Position numbers and translations under genes: made by a program. Below are positions 16,585-22,864 of a DNA stretch of 64,000 nt, piece after piece (position 1 is the first letter of the stretch; each line of letters begins with the position of its first letter). The stretch is from contig NZ_JQLN01000005.1 in assembly GCF_000744225.1 (NCBI RefSeq), positions 1,821,001-1,885,000 on the forward strand. The letters are read 5' to 3'. Below the pieces are notes generated by a model. It was given only the letters and a program-made list of their open reading frames with translations. It was not told the DNA's origin and ran no database searches. This DNA comes from Kitasatospora mediocidica KCTC 9733. GTDB lineage: Bacteria > Actinomycetota > Actinomycetes > Streptomycetales > Streptomycetaceae.

Positions 16585-16637
16585 CGGAGGATACGAGATT
16601 CGAACTCGTGAGGGGTTGCCCCCAACACGCTTTCCAA
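16585..16637 (-). repeat. tRNA-Ser(GGA) 3'-half fragment, att core D (identical to intact gene)
   Basis: All 53 bases from the discriminator base through the anticodon loop (TTTCCAA on the plus strand) match the intact tRNA at 22488-22540. Beyond the anticodon loop the sequence diverges at once (TTG versus GCG). This defines the recombination core precisely. Confidence 0.93.
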
Positions 16638-16756
16638 TTGTTCGTCCAGCCGTTCGGGAGCATCCGCAGGTATCCCGACCTGCGGCGGAGTGCGTTGCTC
16701 GCCGTGCTCCGGACGGCGCTGGACGGGAGTGGATGCAACCAAAACTGCAACCAGGT
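16638..16756. repeat. att spacer and arm repeat of core D
   Basis: Spacer with CCCGACCTGCGGCGGAG and GGACGGCGCTGGACGGGAG boxes, ending in GCAACC at 16735-16740 and 16747-16752 (period 12). Confidence 0.7.
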
Positions 16757-16810
16757 GAGGCGCGCATCGAGACCAGAGCGGAATTCCTACTTCTTTGATA
16801 ATGTGGCTCC

Positions 16811-17095
16811 ATGACTGAGATGCCCTACAGCATCGGCGAGGGGCCAGCCACCAGGGTCAGCCTCTCCCTGCCCGAAGGTACGGCCGAGGCCATCCGCCAG
16901 CGGGTGGGCAAGCGCGAGTTCTCGGCGTTCATCACAGCGGCCGTCGAGCGGGAGCTGCGCGGTCAGATCCTGGACGAGTACCTGGCTGACTTTGAGCGTA
17001 GGCAGGGACCGATCTCGCCGGCGGAGCAGGACCGGGCTCGTCAGGTCTTCGACGAGGTGTTCGCCGAGGAGGGCGGATGGCCCGTCGCAAGCTGA
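16811..17095 (+). CDS. Antitoxin of a VapBC-type pair
   Basis: A 94-aa protein. The N-terminal segment RVSLSLPEGTAEAIRQRVGKREFSAFITAAVERELR is a ribbon-helix-helix DNA-binding domain. The acidic C-terminal part (DEYLADFERRQG...FDEVFAEEGG) should wrap the toxin. It overlaps the PIN toxin gene by 19 bp. Start ATG at 16811; MPYSIG three codons on is possible. It should repress its own promoter, which would lie in the short AT-rich patch TTCTTTGATAATGTGG. Confidence 0.85.
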   Translation: MTEMPYSIGEGPATRVSLSLPEGTAEAIRQRVGKREFSAFITAAVERELRGQILDEYLADFERRQGPISPAEQDRARQVFDEVFAEEGGWPVAS

Positions 17096-17490
17096 GTCAC
17101 GAGGGCACCTTGGTGCTGGACTCCGAGGGCCTCTCCAAGCTGCTCAGTGATCACGAGCCTGCCGTCGCGCTGGTCGCCGAGGCCCGGAAGCGGGGCATGG
17201 AGGTGGTGATCAGTGCTCTGACCATCATCGAAGCCGTGCACAGTCGCACCGATCAGGCGCGTCTGCGGTGGATCCTGTCCGGGCTGCGGATCGTGCAGGT
17301 GGGAGATGAGGAGGCCCGAGCGGCTTCCGCGATGCTGATCGCCGCAGGTCTCCATGGCCACAAGTACGCGATCGACGCAGCAGTGGCCGAGATGGCGCTG
17401 CGGCAGCAGCGGCCGGTCGTCCTGCTGACTTCGGACATCGACGACATGACAAAGCTCTGCGGTGATCGCGTCCGTCTCGTGGCCGTCTGA
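17077..17490 (+). CDS. VapC-like PIN-domain toxin
   Basis: A 137-aa PIN-domain RNase. The acidic triad residues can be placed: Asp in LVLDSEGLSKLL, Glu in SALTIIEAVH, Asp in HKYAIDAAVAEMAL, with a further Asp in LLTSDIDDMTKL. The N-terminal MARRKLSHEG extension overlaps the antitoxin. With that gene it is the only content of the 0.9-kb cassette between tRNA-Ser fragments D and E. Confidence 0.9.
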   Translation: MARRKLSHEGTLVLDSEGLSKLLSDHEPAVALVAEARKRGMEVVISALTIIEAVHSRTDQARLRWILSGLRIVQVGDEEARAASAMLIAAGLHGHKYAIDAAVAEMALRQQRPVVLLTSDIDDMTKLCGDRVRLVAV

Positions 17491-17517
17491 CGGTAGCCGT
17501 TCGACGGTGGGCCGGTG

Positions 17518-17568
17518 CGGAGGATGCGAGATTCGAACTCGTGAGTGGTTGCCCAACACGCTTTCCAA
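17518..17568 (-). repeat. tRNA-Ser(GGA) 3'-half fragment, att core E
   Basis: A 3'-half copy with small changes (GGATGCG, GAGTGG, and three bases lost in the variable arm). It ends at the anticodon loop TTTCCAA. No strong hairpin is seen immediately to its left, unlike the other cores. Confidence 0.87.
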
Positions 17569-17684
17569 TTCTCCTGGGCGCTGTCCGCCGGGGTGCCGTA
17601 CCGGTTCTGACCTGGGGTGAAGCGGGGTGGTGCCCAGGCTTCGAACGTTGCTGGAGTGCAGTGAATGAGACCGGAACTGAGACC
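17569..17684. repeat. att spacer and arm repeat of core E
   Basis: Conserved spacer (CTCCTGGGCGCTGTCCGC, TCTGACCTGGG) ending in GAGACC at 17667-17672 and 17679-17684 (period 12). Confidence 0.7.
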
Positions 17685-17886
17685 ATGGGCCGATCCCGGA
17701 ACCTGGGCCAACTGGGTCGCGCACGTGGTCATGCAGCTCGGCGGCAACATCGTCCTCCACCACCAGAGCAATGCCCGTCATCGCGACGCCCGTGGTTCAG
17801 CGGTGCCTGACAGTCTCCTGGTCGGCAACCCCTGATCAACCAGCTGGCAAGGCTGTGCTGTCAGTACCCGACCCTAGGCTAGCTCG
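17685..17886 (+). other. Intergenic debris upstream of the Shedu gene
   Basis: A short plus-strand reading frame here gives DPGTWANWVAHVVMQLGGN, faintly like the first helix of a TIR-type domain, but it has no start and is interrupted. It may be a gene remnant. The promoter for the Shedu operon should lie in its right half. Confidence 0.3.
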
Positions 17887-19092
17887 ATGGGATTCAGATC
17901 CAGCTTCTCGCTCCAGCGCATGGTCGAGGCAGCAAAGGGGCTCACCGAGCACGCGGTCGTCCAGCAGCGAATCGACACGGTGTTGCGCATCATGGGAACG
18001 GACCGCACGTACGGCAAGGGCCGGCCGTTGGTGGACGCCCTGAACGATGTGGCCCAAGAAGCCATCCTCTGTGGGGACTTCGGGCTTGCCCAGCGCTTCC
18101 AACGGTTCGCCGGCTACGCCGACGGAGAGCTGTTCCTCGAAGTTGTGGAGGGGTACTACGACGAGGACGCTCGGCAGCGTGGTGAGGAGTTCCATCGGAG
18201 GATGGCCGCTCGTGGCGCCGACCGGGCGGTTGCCGTGCTTGACGTGCTCTGCCGTGACAATCCGGACGCGACTGCCGCGGATGCCCGTGACCTCTTCCGT
18301 GGCATTGCCCAGTGCGCCGACCACCTGGGAGTCGAGGCTGGCGAGGGTGGGATCCGGCTGTCCACGCGGGAGGTGAGGCGACTCCAGCAGTACGGCCACC
18401 TTGAGCTGGTCCTGCGAAGTCTGCCGCGTCCGGCCTCTGCGGAGTCTGCCCGGTTGCTGGGTGATGTCCTGGTGGATGCCGACGCGGGGCTGTTGGCCCA
18501 GTTCCTTGAGCTCAAGGCCAGGCGGGCCGGCCTCGCGGCCCTGAGGGCTGCGGTGGACGATCCGGCCAGTTCCGAGAGCGTGCTTCACGCCTGCCTGAAG
18601 AATCAGGCGTGGATCTTCGGTGGGGCCTATGTGGGTGAGCTGGCGCGCCGCCAGTACACCCCGGATACCATCCTGGACATCCCGCTCCTGCGTGCCGATG
18701 GTTCCCTGCACGTCGTCGAGCTCAAGCGCGCCAACATCGAGAGCTTGGTCATTCGCCGCAGCGGCCATCTGATGCTGGGCGCGCCACCCCACCAAGCGGT
18801 CTCCCAGGCGCAGAACTACCTGCGGACACTGGACGAGGACCGGCGGACCATCCTGGCCGACTACGGAGTCGACAGCCGCAGGGCCTCGGCCACCATTGTG
18901 ATCGGCCACTCGCGCTATGTGGGAGGGGGTATCGCGCCGAGGGAGGTCGCGGAGACCCTGCGCACCTACAACACGCACGCCACCCGGATAGAAGTGATCA
19001 CCTACGAGACCCTGCTCGATTCGGCCAGTCGGATGCTTGCGCTGTCATCCGAGCAACAGGACTCGGAAGCGACTGAGGAGCCCGACTCATGA
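17887..19092 (+). CDS. Shedu-type anti-phage defence nuclease (DUF4263)
   Basis: A 401-aa protein. The C-terminal half carries the Shedu signature: ESVLHACLKNQAWIFGGAYV, then TILDIPLLRADGSLHVVELKR, which supplies the D...ExK nuclease motif, and later HQAVSQAQNYLRTLDEDR and IVIGHSRYVGG. The N-terminal about 230 residues are helical and not recognised; in Shedu proteins this part is variable and probably senses infection. No membrane segment. Shedu systems protect against phage or plasmids as single genes. Here it overlaps a 105-aa gene by 4 bp. The pair is the whole cargo between tRNA-Ser fragments E and F. Confidence 0.88.
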   Translation: MGFRSSFSLQRMVEAAKGLTEHAVVQQRIDTVLRIMGTDRTYGKGRPLVDALNDVAQEAILCGDFGLAQRFQRFAGYADGELFLEVVEGYYDEDARQRGEEFHRRMAARGADRAVAVLDVLCRDNPDATAADARDLFRGIAQCADHLGVEAGEGGIRLSTREVRRLQQYGHLELVLRSLPRPASAESARLLGDVLVDADAGLLAQFLELKARRAGLAALRAAVDDPASSESVLHACLKNQAWIFGGAYVGELARRQYTPDTILDIPLLRADGSLHVVELKRANIESLVIRRSGHLMLGAPPHQAVSQAQNYLRTLDEDRRTILADYGVDSRRASATIVIGHSRYVGGGIAPREVAETLRTYNTHATRIEVITYETLLDSASRMLALSSEQQDSEATEEPDS

Positions 19093-19406
19093 CTGACGCC
19101 CAGCCCTCGATCGAGCAACTCCTGGCTCGCCTGTGCGGTGGCTCGATCACCGCGAAGGACTACGTGGGCTACTTCCTGAACGAGTGCGGCGAGGAACTCG
19201 TCTTCGCCCAGCGTCGAGGGGAGAAGACGGCGCGCCTCTGGCACAGCGATGCGGATTGGCAGCTGTTCCGCGTCGGCGACCACTCGATCCGGGTCGGCGA
19301 GGTCATGGACGGGATGATCACTGTCAGCGGCCTGATTATCAACCAACCAGAGGCAACCTGGCTGTCTTCCTGCTTGGCGGCCTCTCGCCACCTGCGCCGG
19401 CGGTAG
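19089..19406 (+). CDS. Small protein coupled to Shedu gene
   Basis: A 105-aa protein of unrecognised family. Its ATG overlaps the Shedu stop (ATGA), so it is translationally coupled. The first 35 residues are helical (EQLLARLCGGSITAKDYVGYFLNECGEE); the middle is beta-rich with WHSDADWQLFRVGDHSIRVGEVMDG. It has two Trp and three Cys and a basic C-terminus. A partner, regulator or sensor of the Shedu nuclease is plausible from position alone. Confidence 0.75.
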   Translation: MTDAQPSIEQLLARLCGGSITAKDYVGYFLNECGEELVFAQRRGEKTARLWHSDADWQLFRVGDHSIRVGEVMDGMITVSGLIINQPEATWLSSCLAASRHLRRR

Positions 19407-19440
19407 CCGTGATGCCGGCGGGAGACAGCCCGGCAACGAC

Positions 19441-19473
19441 GATGGCCCGGACCGCTGTGCGGTCCGGGCCATC
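19441..19473. terminator. Perfect hairpin before att core F
   Basis: GATGGCCCGGACCGC and GCGGTCCGGGCCATC arms around a TGT loop. It ends the Shedu operon and sits in the former tRNA-Ser terminator position. Confidence 0.85.
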
Positions 19474-19479
19474 TGCCGG

Positions 19480-19531
19480 CGGAGGATACGAGATTCGAAC
19501 TCGTGAGGGGTTACCCCCAACACGCTTTCCA
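19480..19531 (-). repeat. tRNA-Ser(GGA) 3'-half fragment, att core F
   Basis: Nearly identical to the intact gene: one G-to-A change (GGGGTTACCCCC) up to TTTCCA at the anticodon, then divergence. Confidence 0.9.
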
Positions 19532-19650
19532 GCTCTCCTGAATGGTGTCCGCTGGGGTCTGTGACCGTTCTGACCTGCGGCGGAGCGAGCTGCTGGGCGG
19601 TTGCTGGACCCGGCTGGACGGGGGTGAACGAGACCAAAACTGAGACCAGA
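19532..19650. repeat. att spacer and arm repeat of core F
   Basis: Spacer with GACCTGCGGCGGAGCGAGC and CCCGGCTGGACGGGGGTGAA, ending in GAGACC at 19630-19635 and 19642-19647 (period 12). Confidence 0.7.
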
Positions 19651-19724
19651 AGCCAGAGTCGATCTGGCTCGCGGATCAAGTGATCCAGTTCTCCTGGAGG
19701 GCTGGCGTAAGCGGCGCCCGCCGC

Positions 19725-20348
19725 TCAGAACCCAGTGTCGCGGACCCCTGCTCCCACCTTGGCATCCTGAGCGGCGGTGAGCTGGTGGATCATTAGGATG
19801 GCCAGCCCTGCGGCAACGACACCGATCTGGAACATATAGGTCGCGTTCGGGTCGTAGACGGACCCGCCGAAGGCCGGATACAGGAGCGCGCTGAAGAACT
19901 TCCCGAGCCAGGCGATCCACCACGCGTTGATCAGCCAGGGACTGCCGGTGCCGCCGCTGGCGTTCCAGATGTCGAGGGCGATGCGGCGTGGGGCCCAGAG
20001 CATCTTCAATGGGTGGAACCAGATGCCGACAGTGGCTTCTTCGGAGTGCTGGTGCCGGCCGGGGGCGAAGAGTTCGGCGTTGCGGCTGCAGCGGTGAAAC
20101 CAGCAGAGGAAGAGTCCGACGGCGGTGAGGAAGAGGGGAACGGAAAGCGGTGCCGCCCAGGCTATGGCGGAGTCGCGACCGCCGGTGACGGTCACGGCGA
20201 CGTGGAGGAGGGTCTCCATCGCGATCATCGTCTGGGCTGCAAGGGCCAGCGGTCGTGGGTCGGCCAGCGCGCCACGGTAGGCCGCGGCGCGCGAGTTCGG
20301 GCGCGCGGGATCGCCGTTGGACGTTGAGCTCACGGGTATGGCCCCCAC
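19725..20348 (-). CDS. DUF4328 domain-containing membrane protein
   Basis: A 207-aa protein with about four hydrophobic helices (about 35-60, 65-90, 130-155, 165-185). The DUF4328 pattern is visible: FLCWFHRCSRNAELF, GIWFHPLKMLWAPRRIALDIWNAS and WWIAWLGKFF. Function unknown; the family is common in Streptomyces and other actinobacteria. Start uncertain: MGAIPV at 20348 or MIAMET further in. It reads leftward into att core F. Confidence 0.8.
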   Translation of the reverse strand: MGAIPVSSTSNGDPARPNSRAAAYRGALADPRPLALAAQTMIAMETLLHVAVTVTGGRDSAIAWAAPLSVPLFLTAVGLFLCWFHRCSRNAELFAPGRHQHSEEATVGIWFHPLKMLWAPRRIALDIWNASGGTGSPWLINAWWIAWLGKFFSALLYPAFGGSVYDPNATYMFQIGVVAAGLAILMIHQLTAAQDAKVGAGVRDTGF

Positions 20349-20504
20349 CTGGTGTGCAGGCGGCGAAGATCACCGCCGCTTCGCCCGCAGACTAGCCGTT
20401 TCGGCGCCTCGCTGCCGCCGGACGGCGGCGTGGCAGCGCTTGCGCCCCGGCTGCCGGCCACGATCGCACGCCGGGACCTGAAGTTCTCGCGCCAGAGTCT
20501 GTGA

Positions 20505-20580
20505 TTCATGCGGGTAGGCCGGCAGCGGAGCGGCTTACTCGGCAGACTGCGGACAGCGTTGGACGGCGGTGAACGCAAGG
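20505..20580. repeat. att spacer relic without a tRNA core
   Basis: Aligns with the spacer of core D (GCRGCGGAGYG..TTRCTCG, then CTGCGGACRGCGYTGGACGGC and GTGAACGCAA) but the tRNA fragment and second arm hexamer are missing. It divides the DUF4328 gene from the ClC gene, suggesting two formerly separate elements. The rest of the 300-bp gap shows nothing recognisable. Confidence 0.55.
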
Positions 20581-20652
20581 GCCGGTCCTTGTGCCGACAG
20601 CGGTGCGGCTACCGCGGCTGGCGACGGCGGTTCCCGGCCGCGAGTGACACGA

Positions 20653-22017
20653 TCAGGCCGCGCGATCGGGCCGGGGGCGCGGTTCGTGCGGTTCGGGGGG
20701 CACTGTCGTGGCAGAAGGGGATCCCTGAGGCGGGGGCGGTGCGAGCCTGGCGGAGGCCACGTACGCCACGACAACTGCCACAATCACCAGCGGCATGATC
20801 GTCAGGCTGTCCGACGCCAGCAGCAGGGTGGCCAGCAGGACGGACGTCAGCGGGAGCCTGAGCATCACGACGGACATCGCGCCGATGCCCAGGGCGACGC
20901 CGTCGACGAGCGGCAGTCCCGGCAGGTGCGACAGTGCTATGCCGCCGGCCGCCCCGACGAACAGGGCCGGGAAGGTCGGACCACCGCGGAAGCAGCTCAG
21001 CGACACTCCGTAGGCGAGCCCTTTGCAGACGATGAGCAGCAGCAGCGCGCCGACGCTGTAGCTGGCGCTGTTGGTAATGAGCGGTCCGAGTGCGGTCTGC
21101 CCGGAGAACAGCACCTCGGAGGAGCTCTTGCCGGTGGCTGCGGCGAACGCGATCGCCAGGCCCGCGACCGCCAGACCGACCGCTGCGGTGACCGGCACGA
21201 TCCGCCGCACGGAATAGGGCCGCAGGAACAGCGCGAGCCACCGGATTCCGGAGCCGACCGGGACGGCCATGAGCCCGATCGCCACAGCCCACAGGAATTC
21301 GGCGCCGGTAGGAGCACCGACGTGCGGCAGACCGGGAATCGCCAGTGAGAACGTGCCCAGGCCGGTCCAGGCATCCAGGCCGACGAATATGAGGGATCCG
21401 ACGCCTGCGGCCAGCAGACCTGGTACCAGCACGAGTTGCATCATGGCGCCGCCCAGGCCGGAGGCTTCCATCAGGAGGAAGGCACCGGTTATGGGCGAGC
21501 CGAGGATGGCGCTGATCGCGGCGAAGCTGCCCGCGGCGGCCAGCACGGACTGGACCCTGGGCGGCGCGTCCCGCTTGACGAGGCGGACCGCGAGGGCGCC
21601 GAGCCCCGCGCCGAGGGCGACCAGCGGCCCTTCGGGGCCGAGCACCACGCCCAGGCTCAACGTGGCGAAGGCCGCGAGTACGATGCCCGGAAGGTCGATG
21701 GTGGGTGGCGGGCCCTCGCCCGCCTTGAACCCGTCAGCTGGTGAACGCCCGCCCGTGCCGGGCAGATACCGGATGGTGAGCGCGACCAGCACGCCGGCCA
21801 GCAGCAGCGGCGGTATGGGCCACCACAGGGGTTCGCCGTGGAAGCCCAGGGCCTTCGGCAGGCTGGTGAAGATCCACCCCTGCAGTTCGCTGACCAGGGC
21901 GAGAAAGAAGTAGGCCGCTGCCGAGATGGGAACACCGATCATCGCGGCAAGCACCAGCAGCGCGATGTAGCTCTTGGACCGCAGCAGCGCAAGAGGATCG
22001 GACGGAGTCGTCACCAC
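20653..22017 (-). CDS. ClC-family chloride channel or H+/Cl- exchanger
   Basis: A 454-aa membrane protein with the ClC topology of many helices. Conserved filter segments include VLGPEGPLVALGAGLG (GxEGP), GSPITGAFLLMEASG and SLSCFRGGPTFPALFVGAAGG. It lacks C-terminal CBS domains, like short bacterial ClCs. The Pro/Arg-rich tail (PPPPQGSPSATTVPPEPHEP) is low complexity. Start ATG at 22017 is just right of GGAGGCG. It is the gene nearest the intact tRNA-Ser. Confidence 0.93.
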   Translation of the reverse strand: MVTTPSDPLALLRSKSYIALLVLAAMIGVPISAAAYFFLALVSELQGWIFTSLPKALGFHGEPLWWPIPPLLLAGVLVALTIRYLPGTGGRSPADGFKAGEGPPPTIDLPGIVLAAFATLSLGVVLGPEGPLVALGAGLGALAVRLVKRDAPPRVQSVLAAAGSFAAISAILGSPITGAFLLMEASGLGGAMMQLVLVPGLLAAGVGSLIFVGLDAWTGLGTFSLAIPGLPHVGAPTGAEFLWAVAIGLMAVPVGSGIRWLALFLRPYSVRRIVPVTAAVGLAVAGLAIAFAAATGKSSSEVLFSGQTALGPLITNSASYSVGALLLLIVCKGLAYGVSLSCFRGGPTFPALFVGAAGGIALSHLPGLPLVDGVALGIGAMSVVMLRLPLTSVLLATLLLASDSLTIMPLVIVAVVVAYVASARLAPPPPQGSPSATTVPPEPHEPRPRPDRAA

Positions 22018-22349
22018 GCCTCCTAGCCTGAGGCCTCACGGCCCGAAGTGGGAAGCAGGCGGGATGCACGCGCCGCCTGCACCGCCGGGCCTTCCCGAAC
22101 CGGGCAGTTCCTCCTCCCGGCCGAGGCATCCGATAAAACGCTAGCCGCCGGTCGACGAGCCGACCACTTCTGGCCGGTGCCCGACCTTCGCCGAGGTGGG
22201 CTCCGGCGGTAGGTCGATGCGGGCGCCGGCCCGCGTGCTGGTGTGCGCGCGATGGTGGCGTCCAATGCCACAGCCCAGTCGAATCTCGCGCCGCAGTAGC
22301 GTCCATTGCCGGTCGTCGCACTGGGGCGGCGTCGGCTCGAATGCTTTCC

Positions 22350-22423
22350 GCCTGCAGCTGGGCCGTTGCTCAGCGGGCTGCGGACGGCTCCGAACGGCAG
22401 CGAATGCAACCGAAACTGCAACC
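22350..22423. repeat. att spacer/arm next to intact tRNA-Ser
   Basis: Spacer-like sequence (GGCCGTTGCTCAGCGGGCTGCGGACGGC-type) ending in GCAACC at 22406-22411 and 22418-22423 (period 12). It lies left of the terminator and intact tRNA and forms the right-hand arm of the innermost element. The remaining bases to 22017 hold no evident gene. Confidence 0.65.
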
Positions 22424-22433
22424 ACGGAACGAC

Positions 22434-22466
22434 GAAGGACCCGACCGCAGTGCGGTCGGGTCCTTC
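22434..22466 (-). terminator. tRNA-Ser terminator hairpin
   Basis: GAAGGACCCGACCGC and GCGGTCGGGTCCTTC arms around AGT, 21 bp beyond the tRNA 3' end. This is the active tRNA-Ser terminator; the hairpins at the fragment copies occupy the same relative place. Confidence 0.85.
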
Positions 22467-22487
22467 GGCTGCCATGGCTGGCAGAGG

Positions 22488-22572
22488 CGGAGGATACGAG
22501 ATTCGAACTCGTGAGGGGTTGCCCCCAACACGCTTTCCAAGCGTGCGCCCTAGGCCACTAGGCGAATCCTCC
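22488..22572 (-). tRNA. tRNA-Ser (anticodon GGA), intact
   Basis: An 85-nt class II tRNA. Acceptor GGAGGAT pairs with ATCCTCC, followed by discriminator G. The anticodon stem CACGC/GCGTG encloses TTGGAAA with anticodon GGA (complement at 22536-22538). There is a long variable arm (GTTGGGGGCAACC) and T-arm GAGTTCGAATCTC. CCA is not encoded. The 3' half (22488-22540) is the att core repeated six times to the left. It is divergent from the SRP RNA gene. Confidence 0.97.
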
Positions 22573-22699
22573 GTGGGAGAGCTTAGTACATGTTCGGGGG
22601 TGCTCGCGACCACCTATCCGCAGGTGGTCGCGGGTGGCTGCCTGCGGATCGTCGATGGGGGTGGGGGTAGGGAGTAGGGGCTGGGATCCGCTACTCTGG

Positions 22700-22793
22700 T
22701 GCCAGCCCCTCGTGTGGCGTTATCTCTCTGAACCCCCCCAGGGCCGGAAGGCAGCAAGGGTAAGAGGGCTCTGGCGGGTGCACGAGGGGTCTT
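22700..22793 (+). ncRNA. ffs: Signal recognition particle RNA (4.5S/scRNA)
   Basis: The apical hairpin carries the conserved core GGGCCGGAAGGCAGCAAGGG (22741-22760), the Ffh-binding site with a GGAA tetraloop. Outer strands GCCCCTCGTG and CACGAGGGG pair to form the base of the rod. Position immediately upstream of dnaX is typical of Streptomyces. Ends are estimated from the stem. Confidence 0.93.
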
Positions 22794-22864
22794 TGCGTTC
22801 CCTGGCGGGGGCGGGGGGCCGACGGACGACGCGTTTGTCCGGCGGTCCCGATATCGTCGGTGGC

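Noticed and set aside
1395..19531. tRNA-Ser fragments as functional tRNA genes
   Set aside because: Each lacks the 5' acceptor strand, D-arm and half of the anticodon arm, so none can fold as a tRNA.
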